Part shown: piece after piece, positions 7,405-15,601 of the stretch | Layout: every line of letters starts with the position of its first letter | How positions within the stretch are numbered: position 1 is the stretch's first letter | Position numbers and translations under genes: made by a program | The notes under the pieces: generated by a model | The model's input: the letters and a program-made list of their open reading frames with translations, nothing else | The model's database searches: none | What the model was told of the DNA's origin: nothing | Source: Colidextribacter sp. OB.20 | GTDB lineage: Bacteria > Bacillota > Clostridia > Oscillospirales > Oscillospiraceae | Direction: 5' to 3' | Length of the DNA stretch: 64,000 bases | NCBI RefSeq assembly: GCF_009911595.1 | Contig: NZ_QWKG01000015.1 | Span: 1-64,000, forward strand

Positions 7405-8655
7405 ATGGGCAAATATTTCAGCGACGTGGTGGACAGCGCCATTGAGGCCATCTATTACAGCTATGACCAGGAGCGGGCCGCCGCTGTCCTCCAGCCCCTG
7501 GCGGAGGCCGCCAACAACGGCGACGGCGACGCGGCCTACATCCTGTCCCGGTGCACCTCCGGGCCCCAGTACAGCTGGGACTACCACCCCTTCCAGGCGG
7601 ACAACGACGTCACCGAGCAGCTCATCCGGAAGAGCATCACGCTGGGCAGCGCCATGGGAGTGCTGGGGGCCATGCGGTGCGGGATGCTCACCCCCGAGAT
7701 GGAGGAGGCCATGAAGGCCCACTACCCCAGCCTTCGGGAGGTCTGGAACGCGGTGTATGAGAAGGCCCAGGCGGGGTGCCTGTTCGCCATGAACATGATC
7801 GGCAACACCTATTTCTGGCTGGACATCGTGCGCATTGAGAACAAGAGCCTGGAGGACTTCCCCAGCAAGGCGGCCTTCGGCCAGTGGCTGCGGGAGAATG
7901 AGCTGAAGTGCCTGCCCTGGTTTGAACGGGCCTTTGAGGGGGGCATGGGCTTTGCCGGCCGGAACATGTATAACCTCTATTACGACGGGGAGGAGGGGGT
8001 TATGGAGCCTGACAAGTCCAAGGCGGAGGCCATCGCCCGCCTGGGCGCCGAGAAGGGCTACCCGGACTGGCAGGAGCGGTATGCCGGCTTCCTGCTGGAA
8101 CGGGAGGGCCGGGCCCAGGAGGCTCTGGAGCTGTACTTCGCCGCCGCCAAGCAGGGCCAGCTGTCCAGCTGGTACTACATCGGCAAGACCTTCCACGAGG
8201 GGAAGCTGGTGCCCAAGGACTGCGCCCAGGCCATGAAATGCTATGAGCTGGGCCTCCAGGACCCCGGGCAGATCGGCTGCGCCAACCGGGCGGGAGAGCT
8301 GCTGTTCAACGGCAAGGACGGCATCCCCCAGGACTATGCCAGGGCGGTCCAGCTCTTTGAGCAGGCCCACAGCCAGAAGAATACCTGGGGCAACGATATG
8401 CTGGGCACCTGCTATCTCTTTGGCTATGGCTGCGCTAAGGACCCGGCCCGGGCTCTGATGCTCTTCCAGGAGGTGGATTACAGCACGAATTTGCTCAATT
8501 ACGGACTGGGAACCATCTATACCGAGGGCCTGGGCGTCCCCCAGGACATCAAAAAGGGCGTGGAGTACTTCCAGAAGTGCAAGAACTACACCCCCGCACA
8601 GGAGGCTTTGCTGAAGTTTAAAAAGACCCTCTTCGGCAAGTGGGTGAGACGGTAA
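7405..8655 (+). CDS. Sel1/TPR-like repeat protein
   Basis: 416 residues. The C-terminal two thirds contain repeated Sel1-type helical pairs: DPGQIGCANRAGELL, DYARAVQLFEQA, NDMLGTCYLFGYG, DPARALMLFQE and LGVPQDIKKGVEYF are successive repeat pieces. Such solenoids mediate protein-protein contacts. No signal peptide is seen, so it is probably cytoplasmic. AAGGAG precedes the ATG. It probably works with the upstream membrane protein, but no function can be assigned. Confidence 0.8.
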   Translation: MGKYFSDVVDSAIEAIYYSYDQERAAAVLQPLAEAANNGDGDAAYILSRCTSGPQYSWDYHPFQADNDVTEQLIRKSITLGSAMGVLGAMRCGMLTPEMEEAMKAHYPSLREVWNAVYEKAQAGCLFAMNMIGNTYFWLDIVRIENKSLEDFPSKAAFGQWLRENELKCLPWFERAFEGGMGFAGRNMYNLYYDGEEGVMEPDKSKAEAIARLGAEKGYPDWQERYAGFLLEREGRAQEALELYFAAAKQGQLSSWYYIGKTFHEGKLVPKDCAQAMKCYELGLQDPGQIGCANRAGELLFNGKDGIPQDYARAVQLFEQAHSQKNTWGNDMLGTCYLFGYGCAKDPARALMLFQEVDYSTNLLNYGLGTIYTEGLGVPQDIKKGVEYFQKCKNYTPAQEALLKFKKTLFGKWVRR

Positions 8656-8681
8656 CTGGCTCCGCTTGCGGAGGGGAAAGC

Positions 8682-9176
8682 ATGATAAAGGGGAAGCGTA
8701 TGATAAAACGGATCTCTAAATATGCCCTGGTGATTTTGGCAGTCCTGCTGGCCGCCCTCTATTTTCGGCCGAGGAGCATCTGGGATGTGCTGGACCCGGA
8801 CCTGGACCCAAATGGGACCGCATACTGCACCTGCGCCGATATCTCTCAGGGACACAACAGCAGCTGGTCCGGCCCGGAGGAGGAGATGCTGTCCCCCTCC
8901 GCTCCGCTTCTCGGCCCCCTGCTCCACCAGGTGTCCGTATCCGGCCCGGTATTCTATAAAAACGGCGCGTTGAACGCGGACCTGGCGAACCTGTATCTTG
9001 CTCTGCCCCAAAAGGACGGCTCATACCAGCGGGCTTCCATCGAGCTGATTCTGTCATACGGATCATACGAAAGCGACTCCTATTCCGCTTTTATCAACAT
9101 CGACAACAAGGGATACTTTGTCACCTCAGGCAAGACGGCTATCTCCGCCTTCCTCCAGAGAGCCAGAGGCGGCTGA
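8682..9176 (+). CDS. hypothetical membrane-anchored protein
   Basis: 164 residues: a basic N-terminus, one hydrophobic segment (about 11-28) and an exported domain of about 130 residues. I do not recognise it. ATG 8682 follows GGAGGGG at 6 nt; ATG 8700 (also preceded by GGGG) is an alternative. It is the last gene of the 6406-9176 transcript, before a strong terminator. Confidence 0.6.
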   Translation: MIKGKRMIKRISKYALVILAVLLAALYFRPRSIWDVLDPDLDPNGTAYCTCADISQGHNSSWSGPEEEMLSPSAPLLGPLLHQVSVSGPVFYKNGALNADLANLYLALPQKDGSYQRASIELILSYGSYESDSYSAFINIDNKGYFVTSGKTAISAFLQRARGG

Positions 9177-9180
9177 CTGC

Positions 9181-9211
9181 ACTCCTCCCCGTTTCGGGGA
9201 GGAGTTTTTTT
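9181..9211 (+). terminator. rho-independent terminator
   Basis: ACTCCTCCCC (9181-9190) pairs with GGGGAGGAGT (9196-9205), followed by T7. Confidence 0.92.
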
Positions 9212-9215
9212 GCCC

Positions 9216-9265
9216 TTGACATACTTAGAGCTTCGAGGTATACTATACCTAGAGAATCTAGGTAA
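9216..9265 (+). promoter_or_regulatory. PadR promoter with nested operators
   Basis: TTGACA (9216-9221) and TATACT (9239-9244) with a 17-bp spacer form a near-consensus promoter. Over and after it lie perfect dyads: AGGTATA-C-TATACCT (9236-9250), centred on the -10, and ACCTAGA-GAA-TCTAGGT (9247-9263), overlapping it by 4 bp. A third, imperfect one spans the spacer (about 9222-9240). PadR proteins bind such dyads as dimers, so this is most simply the PadR operator. Confidence 0.8.
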
Positions 9266-9281
9266 TCTGCATACGGAGGGC

Positions 9282-9361
9282 GTAGGGCATGACGGCCCGG
9301 CACGCCGCACGATGGCGCGGGGGATTCAGGAGAACGGCGCGCCTGGTCGTCGTGTCCTGGG
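9282..9361. repeat. degenerate family A palindromic repeat
   Basis: It starts GTAGGGCATGACGGCCCGG and ends GTCGTCGTGTCCTGGG, a diverged version of the family A arms. It lies in the 5' leader of the PadR transcript. Confidence 0.5.
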
Positions 9362-9401
9362 AAACACCCCCGGAAGATGTCTGAAAGAAAGGATGGTAAA
9401 C

Positions 9402-9746
9402 ATGAAATTTGACAAGGGCCTGATGGCGGGCAGCGGCACCATGCTGGTGCTGTCTCTGCTGGAGGGGGGCGACATGTACGGCTATCAGATCATTGAGGAG
9501 CTCTCCCGCCGGTCCAGCGACCTGTTCCAGATGAAGGAGGGGACGCTGTACCCCATCCTCCACGGCCTGGAGAAGGACAGATGCCTGTCCTCCTACCAAC
9601 AGGAGGCCCCTACGGGGCGGGTGCGGAAGTATTACAAGCTCACCCGGAAGGGGAAGAAGCTGCTGGACGACAAGCGGGCGGAGTGGGAGGCCTTCCGGCA
9701 GGGGGTGGACGGCGTGCTGTCCGGCGGGGCCAGCGCCCTGGCTTGA
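9402..9746 (+). CDS. PadR-family transcriptional regulator
   Basis: 114 residues, the usual size for PadR-s1 proteins. The winged helix begins LVLSLLEGGDMYGYQIIEEL and continues with KEGTLYPILHGLEKD; a helical C-terminal arm would dimerise. ATG 9402 is chosen over 9393 because AAAGGA is 8 nt upstream. It heads an operon with a HAAS-domain membrane protein, the common partner of PadR in Firmicutes. The dyads at 9236-9263 indicate autoregulation. Confidence 0.95.
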   Translation: MKFDKGLMAGSGTMLVLSLLEGGDMYGYQIIEELSRRSSDLFQMKEGTLYPILHGLEKDRCLSSYQQEAPTGRVRKYYKLTRKGKKLLDDKRAEWEAFRQGVDGVLSGGASALA

Positions 9747-9772
9747 GGGACGGACGACAGGAGGCGGAAAGC

Positions 9773-10642
9773 ATGAAAAACAACCTGAGTGTGTTGAAAT
9801 GGCTGGACATCGCCGTGTCCGGCATCCGGTTCGGCCCGGACCGGGCGGAGGTCCGGCAGGAGCTGCTGGAGCACCTGGAGGACAAGGCCGCCGACCTGGC
9901 GCGGGTCTTTCCCGATATCCCGGAGAAGGAGGCTCAGGAGCGGGCCCTGTCCGCCATGGGGGACCCGGAGGAGCTGAAGACCTCCCTGGCGAAGGTCCAC
10001 AAGCCATGGCTGGGATATCTGTGGACGGCCAGCCAGGTGCTGGCGATTGCGGCGGTCCTTCTGGCTGTGGTCCTGTGCGGGGTGGGGGCGCTGGTGGACC
10101 GCTATGGGATCATATCGCCGGAGGGGGCGGTGGTGATCCCCGGCGGCTACATGGAGGACTGCTACCAGTCGGGGGTGGACCCCTGGCGGGCGGACGGCCC
10201 CTACCCCAGAGAGGGAGGAGCTCTGCGGAGCTGTGTGGCCGTCCTCCACCCAAGGGACAGCGCCCGGGCGGCGGGCTACCGCTTCCGGGTGGCCCGGGCG
10301 GGGCTGTTCCACTTTCAGGACAGCCTGCAAGACCCGGGCAGCTGGACGCTGTTCTGCGACCTGCGGGCGGCTGGCCTGCCCTGGGAGCCGGCGGCTGACG
10401 AGGCCCTGCGGTGGGTCCGGGGAGTGGACAGCGCCGGCCGGGAGTACCCCGGCTATTACCCGGAGGAGCAGGACTACCTCGTGACGGTGAACACGGGGCA
10501 CGGCTGCCTGCTGGAGCGGGATTACGACCTGACTGTGATTCGCATCCCGCCCGGGACGGAGTGGATCAGGCTGGAATATGACCACGAGGGGGTCCAATGG
10601 TCGCTGACCATACCTCTGGAGGAGGGGGATCAGGATGGGTAA
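9773..10642 (+). CDS. HAAS/DUF1700-type membrane protein
   Basis: 289 residues. The N-terminal helical HAAS-like domain (about 1-80) includes RAEVRQELLEHLEDK and a GDPEELKTSL segment, as in PadR-associated permease-prefix proteins. One membrane segment (about 86-107) is followed by an extracytoplasmic domain of about 180 residues that I do not recognise. AGGAGG precedes the ATG. It overlaps the next gene by 8 bp, so the two are coupled. Confidence 0.75.
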   Translation: MKNNLSVLKWLDIAVSGIRFGPDRAEVRQELLEHLEDKAADLARVFPDIPEKEAQERALSAMGDPEELKTSLAKVHKPWLGYLWTASQVLAIAAVLLAVVLCGVGALVDRYGIISPEGAVVIPGGYMEDCYQSGVDPWRADGPYPREGGALRSCVAVLHPRDSARAAGYRFRVARAGLFHFQDSLQDPGSWTLFCDLRAAGLPWEPAADEALRWVRGVDSAGREYPGYYPEEQDYLVTVNTGHGCLLERDYDLTVIRIPPGTEWIRLEYDHEGVQWSLTIPLEEGDQDG

Positions 10643-11393
10643 AAAGAAGAGGAGCCTGCCCCGGGGCTGGCGGATTGTCCGGAACCTGGCGGTGGCGCTG
10701 ATCTGCCTGTACGCTCTGTGGGCCCGGGCGGACTACCCCCTGCCCACGGCGGAGCTGGAGTTCCGGCGGCTGGAGCGGCAGTACATGCTCCCCCGCGCTG
10801 AAATCCAGGGGGTGTTTCAGGATACTGGGATGAAGGGGATCGTCATCGGAACCCGGGGGGACCAGGTGATCCTGCGGGATACCATCGGCCCCGTGCTGGT
10901 CTTTTGGCCCAGACAGGAGGCGGGACCCACCCTGGTGCCCCGGCGCTTTACCCACGATGAGAGCTGGGTGGTGGCAGTGGACGTGCCCGAGGGCACAGAG
11001 TCCGCCCGGCTGGCCCTGAGGGTGAGCTGCTGGTATACCTATACACAGAGGAGCGGTGGCGATCGCCTTACCTTCCAGGCGGACAGAGGCGGCCCGGAGG
11101 ACTGGGAGGACGGCATGCCCCAGTACTGGGAGAAGGAGCGCCTCTTCCAGGGGGAGCGGCTGAAAGGAGGCGCCTTCCTGTTCCGGATCTGGTCCCTGGA
11201 TGAGCTTTGGTCCGGCCCGGATGAGCCGGAGAGGAGCCTGGAGCAGGAGGTTTTGAGGTGTGTGGGGAGCTGGAGCACCTACAGGAAAGACGGGGCCCGC
11301 TACGGCGCGAAGGTAGAGATGGAGGCGGTATTTTATGACGCCGCCGGTATGGAGCTGGGCCGTGCGGCGCTGAGGTCGCCGGAGGAGGAATAA
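10635..11393 (+). CDS. hypothetical exported/membrane-anchored protein
   Basis: 252 residues: a strongly basic start (KKKRSLPRGWRIVR), one hydrophobic segment (about 17-30) and a long extracytoplasmic part with no recognised motif. It overlaps the HAAS-type gene and probably forms one complex or response with it under PadR control. Confidence 0.6.
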   Translation: MGKKKRSLPRGWRIVRNLAVALICLYALWARADYPLPTAELEFRRLERQYMLPRAEIQGVFQDTGMKGIVIGTRGDQVILRDTIGPVLVFWPRQEAGPTLVPRRFTHDESWVVAVDVPEGTESARLALRVSCWYTYTQRSGGDRLTFQADRGGPEDWEDGMPQYWEKERLFQGERLKGGAFLFRIWSLDELWSGPDEPERSLEQEVLRCVGSWSTYRKDGARYGAKVEMEAVFYDAAGMELGRAALRSPEEE

Positions 11394-11394
11394 G

Positions 11395-11530
11395 GCCCCC
11401 TTCGCAAAGGGGGCTCCCGGCGAAGCCGGGTGGGGGTTTTCTCTTAAAAGAGGCTGGTGTGTTTCAGCAGGTGAAAACCCTCCGTCATTTGCTTCGCAAA
11501 TGCCACCTCCCTTCGCAAAGGGAGGCTTTG
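11395..11530. repeat. intergenic repeat, family C
   Basis: Made of several small hairpins: CCCCCTTCGCAAAGGGGG, CCCGGCGAAGCCGGG, then GAAAACCCTCC, a hairpin around GCTTCGCAAATG and CCTCCCTTCGCAAAGGGAGG. A related copy lies at 36274-36400. It fills the gap between the PadR operon and the S10 promoter. Confidence 0.7.
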
Positions 11531-11617
11531 TCCGCCCCTACAGTCCGCGATTCGCAAAACGCACAAAGAAACCGCCCCCTTCCTTTAAAAATCTGCCAAA
11601 TATTTTTGAAAAACCCC

Positions 11618-11647
11618 TTGACACACACGGGCCTGTTGTTGTATGAT
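11618..11647 (+). promoter_or_regulatory. S10 superoperon promoter
   Basis: TTGACA (11618-11623) and TATGAT (11642-11647), 18-bp spacer. It is the only strong promoter before rpsJ and lies about 270 bp upstream, which leaves a long leader. Confidence 0.8.
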
Positions 11648-11654
11648 AACGGGG

Positions 11655-11900
11655 CGTCTGAAAGGGCGCTGTCTGCGATGATGCGGGAGATTGCGGCGAA
11701 CGCCGGTAACTTCCGCGGAGTATGTCCGACGATCGGGCGGCTGAGCGAGTGCTGTACACGGCGTATATCGCCGGGCATGGCAAAAACCGGCCTGTCACTG
11801 TGCCGGTTTTTTCGTGGCCTGGAGTGATACGCACGAAAGCGTGGAACACAGTGCTCCCACCGACGAAGCGAGGGACAAAAGAAACTCAATTCGTATTAAG
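11655..11900 (+). promoter_or_regulatory. structured S10 leader with attenuator hairpin
   Basis: About 250 nt of transcribed non-coding RNA. It contains CGGCG-TATAT-CGCCG, then an intrinsic-terminator-like hairpin AAAACCGGC / GCCGGTTTT with a T-run (11783-11812), and CACG-AAAG-CGTG (11832-11843). A terminator inside the leader of a ribosomal protein operon suggests attenuation, possibly by a ribosomal protein. The ligand is unknown; this is not the E. coli L4 leader. Confidence 0.55.
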
Positions 11901-11915
11901 GAGGAAACACCCACT

Positions 11916-12227
11916 ATGGCTCAGAAAGAAATGATCCGCATCCGCCTCAAGGCCTATGACCACCAGCTGATCGACCAGAGCGCCGAGAAGATCGTGGAGA
12001 CCGCCAAGCGCACCGGCTCCAACGTCTCCGGCCCCATCCCCCTGCCCACCAAGAAGGAGGTCGTCACCATCCTGCGGGCCGTCCACAAGTATAAGGACAG
12101 CCGTGAGCAGTTCGAGCGCCGCATCCACAAGCGCCTCATCGACGTGGTGAAGCCCTCTCCCAAGACGGTGGAGGCCCTGATGGCTCTGGAGCTGCCCGCC
12201 GGCGTGGAGATCGAGATCAAGCTGTAA
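11916..12227 (+). CDS. rpsJ: 30S ribosomal protein S10
   Basis: 103 residues, full length. S10 sits in the 30S head and, as NusE, also joins antitermination complexes. [16 protein letters not shown] and the loop ISGPIPLPT-type segment (here [12 protein letters not shown]) are diagnostic. AAGGAGG is at 11898-11904, before ATG 11916. It is the first gene of the superoperon, separated from rplC by a repeat and a structured RNA. Confidence 0.99.
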   Translation: MAQKEMIRIRLKAYDHQLIDQSAEKIVETAKRTGSNVSGPIPLPTKKEVVTILRAVHKYKDSREQFERRIHKRLIDVVKPSPKTVEALMALELPAGVEIEIKL

Positions 12228-12234
12228 GACCCGT

Positions 12235-12310
12235 GTAGGGCGCGACCACCGGGCGCGCCGCAATTTACCACCGCATTCCGGAACGGCGCGCCGAGGTCGT
12301 CGCGCCCTAC
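12235..12310. repeat. family A palindromic repeat inside S10 operon
   Basis: GTAGGGCGCGACCACCGGGC to GAGGTCGTCGCGCCCTAC. It lies just after the rpsJ stop, so it must be transcribed with the operon. Confidence 0.8.
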
Positions 12311-12329
12311 GGAGTATAACCCCGTTGTA

Positions 12330-12406
12330 CCCGCAGCCTGTCGCCAATCGAGACAGGCGGGTCAAGTTGGTCGAGCAATGACAGTCCAATGGTCACCTCG
12401 CCCAAC
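12330..12406 (+). promoter_or_regulatory. intercistronic structured RNA before rplC
   Basis: Two consecutive hairpins. The first is CCCGC..CCTGTC (12330-12342) with GACAGG..GGG (12352-12361). The second is GTTGGTCGAG (12366-12375) with CTCGCCCAAC (12397-12406), 9 of 10 complementary, plus an inner TGAC (12379-12382) / GTCA (12392-12395) pair closing a 9-nt loop. It ends 11 nt before the GGAGG of rplC, so it could control translation of L3 and the genes behind it. Confidence 0.5.
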
Positions 12407-12436
12407 CAATAACCTTTATTAGGAGGAAGCATCCCA

Positions 12437-13165
12437 ATGGAGAAAGCGATCATCGGCAAAAAGATCGGCATGACCCAGATCTTCGATGAAGTCGGCCGGG
12501 TGATACCCGTCACCCTGATCCAGGCCGGCCCCTGCACCGTGGTGCAGAAGAAGACCGCCGAGAAGGATGGCTATGAGGCCATTCAGCTGGGCTACCAGGA
12601 CGTTCCCGAGCGCAAGCTCACCAAGCCCGAGCTGGGCCACCAGAAGAAGGCCGGCCTCACCGAGTACAAGAAGGTTCTCAAGGAGTTCGCCTTGAAGGAC
12701 TGCTCCAAGTATGAGGTGGGCGACGTGCTCACCGCCAATGTCTTTGCCGCCGGCGACCACGTGGACGTGACCGGCACCAGCAAGGGCCACGGCTTCCAGG
12801 GCGTTGTCAAGCGCCACGGCGCGGCCGTCAAGCGCAACACCCACGGCGGCGGCCCCGTCCACCGCCACCAGGGCTCTCTGGGCCCCGGCACCACCCCCGG
12901 CCACATCGCCAAGGGCCGCGACGGCGCCGGCCAGATGGGCAACGTGCAGGTCACCGTCGTCAAGCTGGACGTGGTCCAGGTGGACGAGGAGCTGGGCCTC
13001 ATCGCCGTTCGGGGCGCCATCCCCGGCCCCAAGGGCGGCATCGTCTATGTGAAGAACACCGTCAAGACCATCGTTGAGAAGCACGCTGCCGAGGGCGGCC
13101 GCGTCAACCCGCAGAAGGCTTCCGCCCGTGTCAACCCGCAGAAGGCTTCCGCCCGCAACAAGTAA
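12437..13165 (+). CDS. rplC: 50S ribosomal protein L3
   Basis: 242 residues; the family is usually about 205-215. L3 reaches the peptidyl-transferase centre through its loop GHGFQGVVKRHG and the HRHQGSLGPGTTPG region, both present. The extra length is at the C-terminus, which ends with a tandem 9-residue repeat (VNPQKASAR twice) encoded by a 27-bp direct duplication at 13103-13155. GGAGG lies 10 nt before the ATG. Confidence 0.98.
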   Translation: MEKAIIGKKIGMTQIFDEVGRVIPVTLIQAGPCTVVQKKTAEKDGYEAIQLGYQDVPERKLTKPELGHQKKAGLTEYKKVLKEFALKDCSKYEVGDVLTANVFAAGDHVDVTGTSKGHGFQGVVKRHGAAVKRNTHGGGPVHRHQGSLGPGTTPGHIAKGRDGAGQMGNVQVTVVKLDVVQVDEELGLIAVRGAIPGPKGGIVYVKNTVKTIVEKHAAEGGRVNPQKASARVNPQKASARNK

Positions 13166-13184
13166 GGAAAGGAGAGATTGAGTC

Positions 13185-13805
13185 ATGCCTAAAGCGAACC
13201 TTTATGATATGGCCGGTAAGCAGATCGGCGAGATCGAGCTCTCCGAGGCCATCTTCGGCATCGAGCCCAACCAGGCTGTGGTCCACGAGGCGGTCAAGAA
13301 CCACCTGGCCAACTGCCGTCAGGGCACTCAGAGCGCCCTGACCCGTGCCGAGGTCTCCGGCGGCGGCAAGAAGCCCTGGCGCCAGAAGGGCACCGGCCAC
13401 GCCCGTCAGGGCTCCACCCGGGCCCCCCAGTGGACCCACGGCGGCATCGTCTTTGCCCCCAAGCCCCGCAGCTACCGCGCCAGCCTGAACAAGAAAGCCC
13501 GCCGGCTGGCCCTCAAGTCCGCTCTGTCCGCCAAGGCCGCCTCCGGCGCCATCCTGGTGGTGGACGGCGTAAAGCTGGACGAGGTCAAGACCAAGACCAT
13601 GAAGACCTTCCTGGACGCCATCGGCGCCACCAAGTCCGTGGTGGTCACCCCCGAGACGGACAAGAACGTGGTCCTGTCCGCCCGGAACATCCCCGGCGTG
13701 GTCACCACCGCCGCCAGTGTCCTCAATGTCTATGACATCGTCAACGCCAAGCAGCTGGTCATCGACAAGGCCGCGCTGGCTATCATCGAGGAGGTGTATG
13801 CGTAA
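13185..13805 (+). CDS. rplD: 50S ribosomal protein L4
   Basis: 206 residues, normal length. It lines the polypeptide exit tunnel; the conserved loop [19 protein letters not shown] is intact. AAAGGAGAG precedes the ATG. The stop overlaps the rplW start by one base. In E. coli L4 represses its own operon; whether it acts on the leader RNAs here is unknown. Confidence 0.99.
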   Translation: MPKANLYDMAGKQIGEIELSEAIFGIEPNQAVVHEAVKNHLANCRQGTQSALTRAEVSGGGKKPWRQKGTGHARQGSTRAPQWTHGGIVFAPKPRSYRASLNKKARRLALKSALSAKAASGAILVVDGVKLDEVKTKTMKTFLDAIGATKSVVVTPETDKNVVLSARNIPGVVTTAASVLNVYDIVNAKQLVIDKAALAIIEEVYA

Positions 13806-14101
13806 TGGCTACTGCTTATGACATCATCAAGCGCCCCATCATCACCGAGCAGTCTATGGAGCAGACCGAGATGAAGCGCTACACCTTTGAGGTCGCCAAG
13901 ACCGCCAACAAGATCGAGATCGCCAAGGCAGTGGAGGAGATCTTCGGCGTGAAGGTGGCCAAGGTGAACACCCTGAACATGCAGGGCAAGGAGAAGCGCA
14001 TGGGCAACCGCCCCGCCGGCCGCCGGCCCAGCTGGAAAAAGGCCATGGTCACCCTGACCGCTGACTCCAAATCCATCGAGTTCTTCGAGGGTATGGTGTA
14101 A
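13805..14101 (+). CDS. rplW: 50S ribosomal protein L23
   Basis: 98 residues. L23 lies at the tunnel exit and docks trigger factor and [14 protein letters not shown] at the start and the [16 protein letters not shown] loop are typical. Its start is joined to the rplD stop (TAATG). Confidence 0.98.
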   Translation: MATAYDIIKRPIITEQSMEQTEMKRYTFEVAKTANKIEIAKAVEEIFGVKVAKVNTLNMQGKEKRMGNRPAGRRPSWKKAMVTLTADSKSIEFFEGMV

Positions 14102-14116
14102 GGAGGAGAATGAAAA

Positions 14117-14950
14117 ATGGCTATTAAAACTTATAAGCCCACAACCCCCTCCCGCCGTCACATGACTGTGTCCGCCTTCGAGGGGATCGACAAGAAGGCC
14201 AAGCCCGAGCGCGCCCTCACCGAGGTGCTCAAGAAGCACGCGGGCCGCAACAGCTACGGCCGCATCACCGTCCGCCACCACGGCGGCGGCAACAAGCAGA
14301 AGTACCGCGTTATCGACTTCAAGCGGGACAAGGAGGGCAAGGCCACCGTGCTGAACCTCCAGTACGACCCCAACCGCTCGGCCAACATCGCCCTGATCCA
14401 GTATGAGGACGGGGAGAAGCGCTATATCCTGGCACCCAACGGCCTGAAGGCCGGCCACGTCATCATGACCGGCGCCGACGCCGACATTCTGCCCGGCAAC
14501 TGCCTGCCCATCGCCAACATCCCCGTGGGCGAGACCATCCACTGCATTGAGCTCTACCCCGGCAAGGGCGCCCAGCTGGTGCGCGCCGCCGGCGTGGCCG
14601 CCCAGCTGATGGCCAAGGAGAACGGCATGGCCCAGATCCGCCTGCCCTCCGGCGAGGTGCGTCTGGTCCGGGAGAACTGCAAGGCCACCATCGGCCAGGT
14701 GGGCAACACCGACTGGGCCAACATCCAGATCGGCAAGGCCGGCCGCAAGCGCCACATGGGCTGGCGGCCCACTGTCCGCGGCTCGGTCATGAACCCCAAC
14801 GACCACCCCCACGGCGGCGGCGAGGGCAAGAGCCCGGTTGGCCGTCCCGGCCCTGTCACCCCCTGGGGCAAGCCGGCCCTGGGCTACAAGACCCGCAAGA
14901 CCAAGAACCGCACTGACAAGTTTATTGTCAAGCGCCGCGACAGCAAATAA
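14117..14950 (+). CDS. rplB: 50S ribosomal protein L2
   Basis: 277 residues. It is needed for subunit association and peptidyl transfer. The key C-terminal histidine segment [13 protein letters not shown] is present, as is [12 protein letters not shown] in the RNA-binding core. GGAGGAG precedes the ATG, 15 bp after rplW. Confidence 0.99.
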   Translation: MAIKTYKPTTPSRRHMTVSAFEGIDKKAKPERALTEVLKKHAGRNSYGRITVRHHGGGNKQKYRVIDFKRDKEGKATVLNLQYDPNRSANIALIQYEDGEKRYILAPNGLKAGHVIMTGADADILPGNCLPIANIPVGETIHCIELYPGKGAQLVRAAGVAAQLMAKENGMAQIRLPSGEVRLVRENCKATIGQVGNTDWANIQIGKAGRKRHMGWRPTVRGSVMNPNDHPHGGGEGKSPVGRPGPVTPWGKPALGYKTRKTKNRTDKFIVKRRDSK

Positions 14951-14966
14951 GGAGGGAGTGTAAAAG

Positions 14967-15239
14967 ATGAGCAGAAGCGTTAAGAAAGGCCCCTTTTGCG
15001 CCCCCGAGCTGCTGAAGCGGGTTGATGAGCTGAACAAAAAGAACGAGAAGAAGGTTCTGAAGACCTGGAGCCGTGCCTCCACTATCTTCCCCTCCTTCGT
15101 GGGACACACCTTTGCTGTGCACGATGGCCGCAAGCACGTGCCCGTCTATGTCACCGAGGACATGGTGGGCCACAAGCTGGGCGAGTTCGTGCCCACCCGC
15201 ACCTTCCGGGGTCACGCGGGCAGCAAGACCGGTAAGTAA
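14967..15239 (+). CDS. rpsS: 30S ribosomal protein S19
   Basis: 90 residues, 30S head next to S13. SRSVKKGPF at the start and the [20 protein letters not shown] core are typical. It sits in the operon with GGAGGG upstream. Confidence 0.99.
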   Translation: MSRSVKKGPFCAPELLKRVDELNKKNEKKVLKTWSRASTIFPSFVGHTFAVHDGRKHVPVYVTEDMVGHKLGEFVPTRTFRGHAGSKTGK

Positions 15240-15253
15240 GGAGGAGAGACGAG

Positions 15254-15586
15254 ATGGAAGCAAAAGCTAACCTGAAATATCTGCGGATCTCTCCCCGTAA
15301 GGTGAAGATCGTCCTGGACCTGATCCGGGGCAAGGACGTGGCCGTGGCCACCGCGATCCTGATGCAGACCCCCAAGGCCGCCTCTGAGCCTGTGCTCAAG
15401 CTGCTGAAGAGCGCCGCCGCTAATGCGGAGAACAACCACCAGATGGACCCTGAGAAGCTGTATGTGTCCGCCTGCGCCGCCAACCCCGGCCCCATCATCA
15501 AGCGCATCATGCCCCGGGCCCAGGGCCGCGCCTATCGGATCAACAAGCGCACTTCTCACGTCACCATCACGCTGAGCGAGCGCTAA
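15254..15586 (+). CDS. rplV: 50S ribosomal protein L22
   Basis: 110 residues. It contributes the tunnel hairpin: GPIIKRIMPRAQGRAYRINK is the conserved loop. Start MEAKANLKYLRISPRKVKIV follows GGAGGAGA. Confidence 0.99.
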   Translation: MEAKANLKYLRISPRKVKIVLDLIRGKDVAVATAILMQTPKAASEPVLKLLKSAAANAENNHQMDPEKLYVSACAANPGPIIKRIMPRAQGRAYRINKRTSHVTITLSER

Positions 15587-15601
15587 GGGAGGAGGAACAA
15601 T

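Noticed and set aside
9393-9401. ATG 9393 as padR start
   Set aside because: It overlaps AAAGGATGG, the ribosome binding site of the ATG at 9402, which gives the typical PadR N-terminus.
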